Notes under the pieces: generated by a model
The model's database searches: none
What the model was told of the DNA's origin: nothing
Seen by the model: only the letters and a program-made list of their open reading frames with translations
Source of the DNA: a virus
Length of the DNA stretch: 22,253 nucleotides
Virus record (IMG/VR): IMGVR_UViG_3300030107_001934
Span: 1-22,253 of that record
Reading direction: 5' to 3' (one strand)
Translations under genes and position numbers: made by a program
Part shown: positions 11,775 to 20,576 of the stretch, one piece after another
How the letters are laid out: the number at the start of each line of letters is the position of its first letter
Numbering within the stretch: position 1 is the stretch's first letter

Positions 11775-11920
11775 TTTTAATACCAAATTTATCTTATTGG
11801 GGTTTAGCAAATAAAGGCCCAAATCAACACTCACATCATCAAAGAGGTCGTAAATCTCAAAGTTATAAACAATGGAAATTTATTACAGATGGCAAATATA
11901 AATACACAGAATGTAAATGA
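11762..11920 (+). CDS. Small basic ORF overlapping TerL start (52 aa)
   Basis: Reads MEEIILIPNLSYWGLANKGP, then NQHSHHQRGRKSQSYKQWKF and ITDGKYKYTECK. It overlaps the phosphoesterase end by 13 nt and the TerL start by 32 nt. It exactly fills a 114-nt gap that is otherwise unusually long for this arm, and codon use resembles its neighbours. The middle is basic and histidine-rich. There is no strong ribosome site, so coupling to the upstream gene would be needed. Function unknown. Confidence 0.5.
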   Translation: MEEIILIPNLSYWGLANKGPNQHSHHQRGRKSQSYKQWKFITDGKYKYTECK

Positions 11921-13454
11921 AGCTGAAGAAGCTTTAAAACTTGCATATACAGATTTAATTGCTTTTGGTAAATTATTTTTACCTGACGATTTCCTGAGAA
12001 GTGAAACTCCATTCTTTCATTATGAGGTTGCAGATGTAATAGATGATAAGAAAGTTAAACAATCTGCTATTATTATTCCTAGAGGACATGGAAAGACTGT
12101 ATTAACAAAAGCATCAATATTAAAAGACTTTGTTTTCTGTAAAAATGATTTTCTTTTTTATGCTTGGGTATCAGCTACTCAAAAGCTGAGTGTAGGAAAT
12201 ATGGATTATATAAGACATCATTTGGAATTTAATGATAGATTAAAGTATTATTTCGGAGACCTTAAAGGTAAAAAGTGGACAGAAGAAGATATAGAATTAA
12301 AAAATGGATGTAAACTCATATCCAAGAGTAATGTCGCTGGGATACGGGGTGGAGCCAAATTACACAAAAGATATGACCTTATTGTACTCGATGACTTTGA
12401 ACACGAAGCAAACACAATCACAAAAGAAGCAAGGGATAAAAACGCTAATCTTGTTACCGCTGTTGTCTACCCTGCTATTGAGCCTCACACTGGTCGCCTT
12501 CGTGTCAACGGTACTCCTGTACACTATGATAGCTTTATTAACAATCTTCTTACAAATTATGCCAAAGCTGAAAAAGAAAATAAAGACTTTGCTTGGAAGG
12601 TAATTACTTATAAAGCATTTATAGATGATGATACTCCATTATGGTCATCATTTTTTAATAAAAAGAAACTAGAAGAAAAGAAAAAATTCTATTCTGATAG
12701 TGGTATGCCGCAAAAATTCTATCAAGAATATATGATGGAAGTCCAATCTGAAGAAGATGCTATATGGAGAAGAGACCATATAAAATATTGGAATGGTTAT
12801 TTTAAAAATGAAGATGGTGTTAATTATATTGTAAAAGATAATGAAGATATACCAGTTAATACATTTATTGGATGTGATCCTGCTACAGACATAGATACTA
12901 AACATTCAGACTTTAGTGTTATTACAGTTATAGCTATAGATGCTAATAATGAATTATATGTATTAGAATATGAAAGACATCGAAGTATTCCAACAATAGG
13001 TTCTAAGAATCCAGACACAGGTGCAATTATTGGGAAAAAAGGTGTTGTAGATATAATATTAGAATTACATGAAAAATATAATTGTATATCATCTACAGTT
13101 GAAGATGTTGCTATGAATAGAAGTATATTTCAAGCAATGAATGATGAAAGAAGAAGGTTAAATAAGTATCATATTGCTGTAATTCCTGAAAAACCGGGTG
13201 GGCAACAGAAAAGAAATCGCATTTATTCTGGACTTTCGGCTCGTTTTAGTACCGGAACAGTCCATTTACGGAAAAATATGTTTGATTTGATTAACGAAAT
13301 ACTTACTTTTGGCCCTAAAATGGCTCATGATGATACAATTGAAAGCCTTTATTATTCACAAATACACTCTTTTCCTCCAAATATGAAAAAGGATAAAGAG
13401 AAAAAAAGTTGGTTTAAACCTAGAAGAAAAGCAAAAAGTTGGTTGGTTTCTTAG
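11889..13454 (+). CDS. terL: Terminase large subunit
   Basis: 521 aa. ATPase: Walker A PRGHGKTV (64-71), Walker B LIVLDDFE (164-171). Nuclease, RNase H-like: FIGCDPATD (Asp330), TVEDVAMN (Glu405) and AHDDTIES (Asp481/482). These are all the landmarks of a complete TerL, the motor that pumps DNA into the prohead and cuts it at headful or site ends. Length is usual for the family. The start has only a weak ribosome site, so it may be coupled to the overlapping 52-aa frame. Two internal segments (12330-12550 and 13180-13275) use C-ending and CGN codons unlike the AGA/TTA-rich rest, hinting at mosaic ancestry. The stop immediately precedes the next ATG. Confidence 0.95.
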   Translation: MANINTQNVNEAEEALKLAYTDLIAFGKLFLPDDFLRSETPFFHYEVADVIDDKKVKQSAIIIPRGHGKTVLTKASILKDFVFCKNDFLFYAWVSATQKLSVGNMDYIRHHLEFNDRLKYYFGDLKGKKWTEEDIELKNGCKLISKSNVAGIRGGAKLHKRYDLIVLDDFEHEANTITKEARDKNANLVTAVVYPAIEPHTGRLRVNGTPVHYDSFINNLLTNYAKAEKENKDFAWKVITYKAFIDDDTPLWSSFFNKKKLEEKKKFYSDSGMPQKFYQEYMMEVQSEEDAIWRRDHIKYWNGYFKNEDGVNYIVKDNEDIPVNTFIGCDPATDIDTKHSDFSVITVIAIDANNELYVLEYERHRSIPTIGSKNPDTGAIIGKKGVVDIILELHEKYNCISSTVEDVAMNRSIFQAMNDERRRLNKYHIAVIPEKPGGQQKRNRIYSGLSARFSTGTVHLRKNMFDLINEILTFGPKMAHDDTIESLYYSQIHSFPPNMKKDKEKKSWFKPRRKAKSWLVS

Positions 13455-13835
13455 ATGTATAAGTTTGGCAAAAGAAGTAGAAAAAGATTAAAAGGAGTTA
13501 ATCCAAAACTTGTAAATGTTCTAAATGAACTTGTTAAGTTAATGGATGTTACTATTATTGAAGGATTGCGGAGTGAGGAACGTCAGAAGGAATTATTAAA
13601 ACAAGGCAAAACTAAAACTAAGTTTAGCAAACATATTGAAGGAAAAGCTGTTGATCTCGCTCCCTATCCTATTGATTGGGAAGATAGAGAAAGGTTTCAT
13701 TATATGGGTGGAATGATTAGAGGCATTGGTAAACAGCTTAAAGTTAATATACGCTGGGGCGGCGATTGGGATAGCGATGGCGAAATCAAAGATAATAATT
13801 TCGATGATTTAGTCCATGTAGAGATTAGAGATTAA
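13455..13835 (+). CDS. M15-type peptidase, endolysin-like
   Basis: 126 aa, a single small domain. FSKHIEGKAVDLAP gives the M15 zinc ligands His60 and Asp67; LVHVEIRD near the end gives His121 with Asp118 three residues before, matching the D-x-x-H of L-alanyl-D-glutamate endopeptidases such as T5 lysin. EGLRSEERQKELLKQGKT is the typical helix before the H-x(6)-D motif. It cleaves the peptide cross-bridges of peptidoglycan. There is no signal peptide, so a holin would be needed for release; none is identified in the window. It is wedged between TerL and portal with zero spacing at TerL and a TAATG overlap at portal, so it is expressed with late genes. Confidence 0.85.
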   Translation: MYKFGKRSRKRLKGVNPKLVNVLNELVKLMDVTIIEGLRSEERQKELLKQGKTKTKFSKHIEGKAVDLAPYPIDWEDRERFHYMGGMIRGIGKQLKVNIRWGGDWDSDGEIKDNNFDDLVHVEIRD

Positions 13836-16090
13836 TGGCCCGCATTACCAAAAAATCAAAAGCGCAAGTAAATAAGCAACTATGGGATAGGTCAAATAAT
13901 AGCCATAGGCAACGATGGCAAACTGTCAGTCAAAAAGGATATGATTTTTATCTAAATGAACAATTGACAAAAGATGAACTAACAATGTTAGAAGAATCTG
14001 GAATGCCTAGCTTTACTATAAATAGGATTACTCCTATTATAGAAATAATGAAATATTTTGTAACTGCAAATAATCCTAAGTGGAAAGCAGTCGGGGCAAC
14101 TGGAGATGATGTTGATGTAGCTCAAGTGCATGCTGATATTGCAGATTACTGTTGGTATTTATCTAATGGTAAATCTATTTATAGTCAAGTTGTATTAGAT
14201 TCATTAACAAAGGGAATTGGATATTTTTTAGTTGATATTGATAAAGATGCTGATAGGGGAATGGGTGAAGTTGTATTTAAAAAAATAGAACCATATGATG
14301 TTTATATAGATCCTGCAAGTAAAGATTTTTTATTTAGAGACGCTGTTTTTATACAAATAAGAAAAAATATATCTAGATCTAGACTTATTAATATGTTGCC
14401 TGAGCATGAAGCAAAAATTAAAAAAGTAACTAGGGGAACAGATATAGTATCTTATTCTCAAAGAGATGCTGATTTTACAGATTCAATACAACCTGAAGAT
14501 ATTACAATGGGGGTAAGTCCAAATTCTGAAGATGATGATATTATACCATATTATGAAACATATTCTAAAAAGAAATTTAAATATAGAAATGTTTACATAA
14601 AGATAGAACCTTCAAAGTCTGAACTTGTAATGATAAAAGAACAAGTGCAAGAAGAACTAAAGGCATTCCAAGAAGAAATAGAAGTTCAATTAATAGAAAA
14701 GCAAATACAAGTTGAGCAACAAGTCCAAGAAGGAGAAATGATTCCAGAAAGAGCCAAGCTAACAATAGAAAATTCTCAAAAAATGGCTGCTCAAGCTATT
14801 AAAGAAAAAGAAATGGAACTAATATCTCAGGCTCGTGATGAAGCTACCATCATAAAAGAACAAGTAATGTCTGAGGCTCAGTATAAAGAATTTGAACAAG
14901 ATAGGAATTTTTCAAAAAATATTGTTGATTCAATTGAATTTTATGAAAATAGAATTGTAAAAACTTGTAGTGTCGGAGATGATGTATTTTTATATGAATT
15001 TACTATTCCAATAAGTGAGTATCCTATTGTACCTATTCCATATATGTATACAGGTACTCCATTTCCAATGAGCGCAGTTACCCCATTAATAGGAAAGCAA
15101 CAAGAAATAAATAAGGCTCATCAGATTATGCTTCATAATGCAAATCTTTCTTCTAACCTTAGGTGGATGTATGAAGAAGGTTCTGTTCCAGAAGACGAAT
15201 GGGAAAAATATTCATCTGCTCCTGGCGCTTTATTAAAATATAGAAGTGGATTTGCCCCTCCAACTGCAATACAACCGGCTGCTATTAATAATGCTTTTTT
15301 TACAGTTGTTCAAGAAGGTAAGGCTGATGCAGAATATATAAGTGGTGTGCCATCTGCAATGATGGGTTTTTCTCAAGATCAAGCAGAAACATATCGTGGA
15401 TTACTTGCAAATGATGAGTTTGGAACTCGTAGATTAAAAGCATGGATGGGTAGTATAGTAGAGCCATGTTTAGAACATTTAGGCAGAATCTTTCAAATGA
15501 TGGCCCAAAAGCATTATAATATTGAAAAAGTATTTAGAATTGTTCAGCCAGAAGCTGGCAATGAAGAAGAAAAAGAAGTAAGAATTAATGTTAATTTATA
15601 TAATGATTATGGAAAAGCAATTGGTAAATATAAAGATTACGCATCTGCAAGATTTGATGTACGAATAATTGCAGGGGCAACATTACCATTAAATAGATGG
15701 GCATTATTAGAAGAATATTTTAGATGGTATCAAGCAGGATTGATTGATGATATTGCAATGTTAGCTGAAACAGATATACGAAATAAAGATAAAGTTGTAG
15801 AAAGAAAATCTCAATTAGCTCAAATGCAAAGTCAATTAGAATCTATACAAGAATTAATAAAAGATAAAGATGGAACAATTGAAACTCTTCAACGTCAATT
15901 AGTACAAGCGGGTATTAAAATGAAAGTTGGAGATGCGAATAATGAAATACGAAAAGATGTACTTGAAACTGAATCTCAGCAAAAACTTTTGCGAGGAATG
16001 TTAAAAGTTGAGTTTCAGAAAATGAAAGAACAACTCCAAGCCGATATGGAAAAATCGAAAGAAGATGTAGATAAGAATGAGCAATCATAA
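13835..16090 (+). CDS. Portal protein, P22-like type
   Basis: 751 aa, the size of P22-type portals. N-terminal part: PSFTINRITPIIEIMKYFVT, then VFKKIEPYDVYIDPASKDF with a D-P-x-S strand common to portal stems. Middle: PIPYMYTGTPFPMSAVTPLI and ISGVPSAMMGFSQDQAETY, the conserved region of this family. Residues about 259-355 are an unusual glutamine/glutamate-rich helical insertion; residues about 657-745 form a long coiled coil, comparable to the barrel of P22 portal. It forms the dodecameric channel at one head vertex, for DNA entry and tail attachment. Next gene is scaffold, as expected. Confidence 0.85.
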   Translation: MARITKKSKAQVNKQLWDRSNNSHRQRWQTVSQKGYDFYLNEQLTKDELTMLEESGMPSFTINRITPIIEIMKYFVTANNPKWKAVGATGDDVDVAQVHADIADYCWYLSNGKSIYSQVVLDSLTKGIGYFLVDIDKDADRGMGEVVFKKIEPYDVYIDPASKDFLFRDAVFIQIRKNISRSRLINMLPEHEAKIKKVTRGTDIVSYSQRDADFTDSIQPEDITMGVSPNSEDDDIIPYYETYSKKKFKYRNVYIKIEPSKSELVMIKEQVQEELKAFQEEIEVQLIEKQIQVEQQVQEGEMIPERAKLTIENSQKMAAQAIKEKEMELISQARDEATIIKEQVMSEAQYKEFEQDRNFSKNIVDSIEFYENRIVKTCSVGDDVFLYEFTIPISEYPIVPIPYMYTGTPFPMSAVTPLIGKQQEINKAHQIMLHNANLSSNLRWMYEEGSVPEDEWEKYSSAPGALLKYRSGFAPPTAIQPAAINNAFFTVVQEGKADAEYISGVPSAMMGFSQDQAETYRGLLANDEFGTRRLKAWMGSIVEPCLEHLGRIFQMMAQKHYNIEKVFRIVQPEAGNEEEKEVRINVNLYNDYGKAIGKYKDYASARFDVRIIAGATLPLNRWALLEEYFRWYQAGLIDDIAMLAETDIRNKDKVVERKSQLAQMQSQLESIQELIKDKDGTIETLQRQLVQAGIKMKVGDANNEIRKDVLETESQQKLLRGMLKVEFQKMKEQLQADMEKSKEDVDKNEQS

Positions 16091-16149
16091 TTGTTGCATT
16101 TTATTTTTCATTTCTGCTAAATTAAAACAATCTTAAAATAGGAGATAGT

Positions 16150-17013
16150 ATGTCAGAACAAGTAGGTAACGCTCAAGAAGCCCCCGAAAGTAACAACGTA
16201 CAAGATGCAGTCATGGGTGCGACACCTGATGATTTTTTTGAATCATTAGATAATCAAGTCAATGGAGGCATAATAGACGAACCAAAACAAACAACCTCGG
16301 ATATAAGCGATAACACGCAGTCGAGCCCCAATGTAGAAGTTCAAAGTGAAGAGCCACAAGAAGTGGATACTTTACAAAAAAGGTATAGTGATTCTAGTAG
16401 AGAAGCAAAAAGGTTAAATGGAAAGTTAAAAGAAATTGAACCTTATATGCCGATATTAGATGCTATGCGAGAAGACCCTAATTTAATTTCTCATGTTAGA
16501 AATTATTTTGAGGGTGGAGGTCAGGCCCCGCAATCAATGAATCAACAACTGAATCTTGATGAAGATTTTGTTTTTGATGCTGATGATGCTTTTTCTCAAC
16601 CTGATTCTGATTCTGCAAAGGTGCTAGGAGCGACAATTGATGGTATTGTTCAGCGTCGTCTTGGTAATGTATTAAAAAATCAAAAAGCTGAAAATGCAAA
16701 AATGGCTAGAGAAACTCAGTTCAAACAAAAGATGAATATGACTGATGAAGAATGGAGTGAGTTTACCAATTTTGCAAAAAGCAAGTCTTTAGAGCTTGAA
16801 GATATATACTATTTAATGAATCGTAAGAATCGTGATGAACAAATAGCCGATTCAGCTAGACAAGAAATTCACAATAAAATGAAAGAAGTGCAACAACAAC
16901 CGGGAACACTTGCAACACAAGGTAGTACTGCAGTTGAAAAATCTTCCGATGATACAGTCTTTGATACCATTTTGGGTTCTGATAATGAACTAGAAAAGGC
17001 TTTCAGTATATAA
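16150..17013 (+). CDS. Capsid scaffolding protein
   Basis: 287 aa, acidic, low in aromatics, lies between portal and major capsid genes. Disordered N-terminus (residues 1-75), then a helical core (QKRYSDSSREAKRLNGKLKE, ILDAMREDPNLISHVRNYF), a second helical part (MTDEEWSEFTNFAKSKSLEL) and a tail ending DNELEKAFSI. Such proteins template prohead assembly and leave before or during packaging. The start has AGGAGATAGT upstream. Recognised by position and composition rather than a catalytic motif. Confidence 0.8.
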   Translation: MSEQVGNAQEAPESNNVQDAVMGATPDDFFESLDNQVNGGIIDEPKQTTSDISDNTQSSPNVEVQSEEPQEVDTLQKRYSDSSREAKRLNGKLKEIEPYMPILDAMREDPNLISHVRNYFEGGGQAPQSMNQQLNLDEDFVFDADDAFSQPDSDSAKVLGATIDGIVQRRLGNVLKNQKAENAKMARETQFKQKMNMTDEEWSEFTNFAKSKSLELEDIYYLMNRKNRDEQIADSARQEIHNKMKEVQQQPGTLATQGSTAVEKSSDDTVFDTILGSDNELEKAFSI

Positions 17014-17054
17014 TATATATTGTCAGCCGTAACTCAAACTAAAGAGGTATAAAA

Positions 17055-18617
17055 ATGGCTGAAAGTGTATTTGGCTTAAGTACCTATTCAGATGTAGCTC
17101 ACACTCCATCGGATGGTACTTCAAAAGATACCGGTGATCTTAGGCGAAAATACAACTTTGGGGATAGGGTTTCTGAACTAGCAATAGCTCAAGATCCTTT
17201 TTTCAGATTTGTATCTAAGATAGCCAAAAAGCCAACAGACGATCCAGAGTTTAAGTTCACAGAACGTAGGCAATCTTATCATAAAAGATATGCTTATGTA
17301 ATGGGAGCTGTAAACGCATCTGGGGCAGATTATTTTGGAGATTCTGAAATAATTGCAACCAATGATGCAGGAGCTGGAACTTCTGTTGCAAGTGGAGACA
17401 CTGTTAAATTATACATGGCTGGGGATTATAAATCTTCAGGTAATTTACAGAACGTCTATGGTAATACTGATAACGATTGGTCTGTTGGGGCTACTGGAAC
17501 TAGACCTGCTTTTTTCTTGGAAGGTCAGGTAATTAAAGTTCCTATGACAAGCGCTACTGATGGTACTTTATGGGGTAAAGATTACATCCTTGTAAAGGCA
17601 ACAAAAGTGACAGATTCTTTGACTAAAGATAGTAAAGAATGTGTTTTGGTTGAAGGTACAGTTGTAAAAGCATCTTCATCTTGTGGTGAATTTGCAGGTT
17701 GGCATACAAATAATTTTAGTCCTTCTGGCGATTCCGCTGGTGACGAAGTTGTTGCTGATAAATCAATTTACAACAAACTAGAAAGTGCTCGTTCTTATGT
17801 AGTTGGTTCTGCTCATGGTCAGGGATCTGGATACCCAGAAACTTGGAAAGATCAACCTTTCTCAACCGGTTTTGGTCTAACTCAAATTTGGAAAACATCT
17901 ATGGCAATGGATAACACAACTCGTGCTACCGTTCTCAAGTATGAACCAAATGAGTTTGCTAGAATCTGGCGTGAAAAGCTGATTGAACATAAGTGGGATA
18001 TTGAAACATCATTATTATTTGGTTCTCAGGGATCAGTTGATGATATTCAGTATACCGAAGGAGCTGTTGATTTTATTACTAATTATGGTAATATCTTTAG
18101 CGGTTCTGGAATGGGTGGATCAGGCACAAAGGCTCAAGATGATTTTCTTGATGACATGAGTAACTTTCTCGATCCTCGGTATAACAATGCAAATGCTACT
18201 CTATTTATGGTTCCAACTGATGTATATAATTGGTTGCATAAATTAAGTGGTTACTTTGCTGCTAATATTAAACAAGTGGGTGTAGGATCTGGTAATGATC
18301 TTGGACGTGCTGACTTTAGTATTGGGAACAGGAAGAGCGTCTTTGGCGTAGATATTACACAAATTTATACTCCATATGGTGTTATGAATGTGTCTCGTAA
18401 TATTCACTTAGATGGAACTACAATTAAAATGTTAGCTTGTAACATGAAATATTGTGCTTACAGACCATTGGTCGGTAATGGACTTAATCGTGATACAGCA
18501 GTTTATGTTGGAGTTCAAACTCTTGAGAATAGTGGTGTTGACCGTAGGGTTGATTTAATTCAAACTGAGGCCGGTATGGAATGGCAAATGCCTGAAGCCC
18601 ATGCGGTCTGGAAATAG
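17055..18617 (+). CDS. Major capsid protein
   Basis: 520 aa, directly after scaffold, with AGAGGT before the ATG. Reads like a HK97-fold capsid protein with a large insertion: N-arm with DTGDLRRKYNFGDRVSELAI, FRFVSKIAKKPTDDPEFKFT, a glycine/serine/threonine-rich central part (residues about 95-230), then a core with WREKLIEHKWDIETSLLFGS, VPTDVYNWLHKLSGYFAANI and TQIYTPYGVMNVSRNIHLDG near the C-terminus. Codon use is less A+T-biased than neighbours, as expected for the most expressed virion gene. Family subgroup not determined; the role follows from order and length. Confidence 0.85.
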   Translation: MAESVFGLSTYSDVAHTPSDGTSKDTGDLRRKYNFGDRVSELAIAQDPFFRFVSKIAKKPTDDPEFKFTERRQSYHKRYAYVMGAVNASGADYFGDSEIIATNDAGAGTSVASGDTVKLYMAGDYKSSGNLQNVYGNTDNDWSVGATGTRPAFFLEGQVIKVPMTSATDGTLWGKDYILVKATKVTDSLTKDSKECVLVEGTVVKASSSCGEFAGWHTNNFSPSGDSAGDEVVADKSIYNKLESARSYVVGSAHGQGSGYPETWKDQPFSTGFGLTQIWKTSMAMDNTTRATVLKYEPNEFARIWREKLIEHKWDIETSLLFGSQGSVDDIQYTEGAVDFITNYGNIFSGSGMGGSGTKAQDDFLDDMSNFLDPRYNNANATLFMVPTDVYNWLHKLSGYFAANIKQVGVGSGNDLGRADFSIGNRKSVFGVDITQIYTPYGVMNVSRNIHLDGTTIKMLACNMKYCAYRPLVGNGLNRDTAVYVGVQTLENSGVDRRVDLIQTEAGMEWQMPEAHAVWK

Positions 18618-18627
18618 GAGGTAAACA

Positions 18628-19203
18628 ATGAGTATACCTTTATATGGTCAAAACAAAGCTGGTGATGCTCTTAAATCTGCTGTAAATAGCAGTGGATATA
18701 AGGAAATAACAGTCATTACTGCTGGTGATGCTTCGCATACGCTATCAGAATCAGATGCAGGCATAATTTTTATTAATTGTGCTCTTGCGTCTGGAGCTGT
18801 TATACAGTTACCACAAGCAAAACCATCTAACATTGGGTTAAAATACAGAATAGTATTTGGTGGAACAATGGCAGCAGCTTGCTCTATTGATCTTCCAAAT
18901 GCTTATTCAGCAGTTTATGCAGGTGTTATTACTCAAGAAAGATGTGGAAATGGTGCTGGTGTAGCTGAACATGCAACTAATGTAAGAATGACTACGATTG
19001 TTTGTAAACAATCTGATCAAGAAAAATCATTAGAACTTGATCAAGATGACGTAACATTTGGTGGAGCTATTGGAACTGATTTACAGTTTGAATACGTATC
19101 TCCAGATGTTGTTTTTGTAAGCGGCAAGTCTTATGTTAATGTTGCTACAAGCGCTCTTGATGGATTACAGGCAACTACATTCACAGCAACTGGATGGTCT
19201 TAA
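18628..19203 (+). CDS. Capsid decoration-like protein
   Basis: 191 aa. It begins 10 nt after the capsid stop with GGAGGT upstream. Almost all beta, small-residue-rich: EITVITAGDASHTLSESDAG, IIFINCALASGAVIQLPQAK, LKYRIVFGGTMAAACSIDLP, and a long beta C-terminus ending TTFTATGWS. A head-decorating or capsid-stabilising role is likely from position and composition; it has no recognised family motif. It probably shares the capsid message, which ends in the hairpin at 19253-19282. Confidence 0.6.
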   Translation: MSIPLYGQNKAGDALKSAVNSSGYKEITVITAGDASHTLSESDAGIIFINCALASGAVIQLPQAKPSNIGLKYRIVFGGTMAAACSIDLPNAYSAVYAGVITQERCGNGAGVAEHATNVRMTTIVCKQSDQEKSLELDQDDVTFGGAIGTDLQFEYVSPDVVFVSGKSYVNVATSALDGLQATTFTATGWS

Positions 19204-19252
19204 TACTATAATCTGAAATTCGTGATTAATACCACGATATAAGGATGAAATA

Positions 19253-19282
19253 ATATATGGGGGCCTACGGGCCCCTGTATAT
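19253..19282 (+). promoter_or_regulatory. 13-bp hairpin with UACG tetraloop
   Basis: Arms 19253-19265 and 19270-19282 pair at all 13 positions in rightward RNA (two G-U wobbles), with GGGGCC/GGCCCC at the top and loop TACG closed by C-G: a C(UNCG)G loop, one of the most stable known. A small TCGTG/CACGA hairpin at 19220-19237 precedes it. No T-run follows; the next gene's ribosome site starts about 4 nt later. It probably stabilises or processes the upstream capsid message, or dampens downstream translation. Confidence 0.7.
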
Positions 19283-19293
19283 AAAGGTGAGAA

Positions 19294-20196
19294 ATGGCAA
19301 TAACAGATATACAAGCAACAGTTTTAGCAAACACTGGTAGAACTCCAACAGCTAATAGCATTGAAGATGCTCAAAGATTTGTAGTTTCTAGTATTCCTAA
19401 AAATTTATTAAGATGGGCAGTTACAGAAACAATCCCTGCTACTCATGGAGGGGATAACGATCCACAACAAGTTACTCTTCCTATAGATTCTGATAATATT
19501 ATATCAGTTAGAAGAGATTCTTATGTTGCTGAAGAAGTTAAAGTTGAAGAAAGAGGCTTTATTGGTAATAGCTCAAGTCTTAAAAAAGCTACAAATGTTT
19601 TTCCAAAATATTATATAGCTGATGGAAATAGGGTAATTGTTAAACCAGACCCTGATTCAACATATAAAATTTATGTAATGTATATTGATTATTCTAAACT
19701 AGATGATGATTCTGATTTAAGAAATATAGTTATTAATTATGCAAGTTCTAAAGAATTTACTGCATTAGCGATTTCTACTACTTTTCCAAGTCTTTCTTGG
19801 GGTAAAGAAACGCCTCCTTCATTTAGTCCTCCATCTCTTCAACAACCAGATTGGGCTGATGTTGAGAATTGGATAACAACTGAAGAAGATTCAGAAATGT
19901 TAAATTCAAGAATATCTGCAATACAATCTCAAATTGCAGAATATAATGCTAAGCTTCAATCTGCTCAAGCAGAGTTCAATTCTGAATTACAAGATTATCA
20001 ATCAAGGCTTAATGAAACAGTGCAATTAAATCAAGGAGAAATTGCTGAGTGGCAATCTCAAAATAGTGTTAAGTTATCCCATTATTTACAATCAGCTGCT
20101 CAACATTATAATTGGGCAATTGCAGAAATAAAAAGTTATACAGAAAATAATACTAGAACATTAGATAGGGTTTTAGAAATTCAAAGAGGTAAATAA
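19294..20196 (+). CDS. Virion/head-tail connector-like protein with coiled-coil tail
   Basis: 300 aa. Residues 1-150 resemble structural adaptors seen after capsid genes in podovirus- and siphovirus-like phages: IPKNLLRWAVTETIPATHGG, VTLPIDSDNIISVRRDSYVA, KYYIADGNRVIVKPDPDSTY, YKIYVMYIDYSKLDDDSDLR, NIVINYASSKEF. Residues about 195-290 form a glutamine-rich coiled coil (SRISAIQSQIAEYNAKLQSA, AEFNSELQDYQSRLNETVQL). The first half suggests a ring-forming connector; the coiled coil could reach into a neck or tail. Exact role not determined. AAAGGTG site before the ATG, which follows the UACG hairpin. Confidence 0.65.
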   Translation: MAITDIQATVLANTGRTPTANSIEDAQRFVVSSIPKNLLRWAVTETIPATHGGDNDPQQVTLPIDSDNIISVRRDSYVAEEVKVEERGFIGNSSSLKKATNVFPKYYIADGNRVIVKPDPDSTYKIYVMYIDYSKLDDDSDLRNIVINYASSKEFTALAISTTFPSLSWGKETPPSFSPPSLQQPDWADVENWITTEEDSEMLNSRISAIQSQIAEYNAKLQSAQAEFNSELQDYQSRLNETVQLNQGEIAEWQSQNSVKLSHYLQSAAQHYNWAIAEIKSYTENNTRTLDRVLEIQRGK

Positions 20197-20576
20197 TGGC
20201 AAATGAAATAAAAATTAATTTATCAATTACAGCAGAAAAAAATGGTGCTAAATATACAAGGCAAGAAAATTTTATAGATGATATGTCTGGAGATGCTTGG
20301 GTAACGGGAGTTCAACAAGTTGGAGCAAGCTCAGAAGACATTATAACACATGAAGATATTGCAAATTATGGGTGGATATTTTTAAAAAATTGTGGAACTG
20401 ATACATCTTTATATGTAGAGTTTGCTCATGATACAGCTTCTGTAGACGGTGATGATAATATATGTAGATTGTATGGAGGTGAATCATGTATTTTAAAAGC
20501 TTCATCTCAAACTGCTTTGCATGCTATATCAAGTAGTGGTACTCAAGCAGTAGAATATGCTATAATAGAATTATGA
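20196..20576 (+). CDS. Small beta-sandwich virion protein (126 aa)
   Basis: Overlaps the previous stop (TAATG). Reads MANEIKINLSITAEKNGAKY, YGWIFLKNCGTDTSLYVEFA, LYGGESCILKASSQTALHAI, TQAVEYAIIEL: a beta-sandwich layout common among phage head or tail accessory proteins (a W-I-F-L-K-N strand, a G-G-E-S-C turn and a final A-x-Y-x-I-I-E-L strand). It resembles the 111-aa protein at 21620-21955 in layout. No function can be assigned beyond virion-associated. Confidence 0.55.
   Translation: MANEIKINLSITAEKNGAKYTRQENFIDDMSGDAWVTGVQQVGASSEDIITHEDIANYGWIFLKNCGTDTSLYVEFAHDTASVDGDDNICRLYGGESCILKASSQTALHAISSSGTQAVEYAIIEL

Noticed and set aside
12304-12603. 99-aa frame inside terL in another frame
   Set aside because: Wholly inside a gene with intact catalytic motifs; open mainly because of the local C-rich codon patch.
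19253-19282. Intrinsic terminator
   Set aside because: The stem is strong but no T-run follows in either direction, and a ribosome site begins almost at once.
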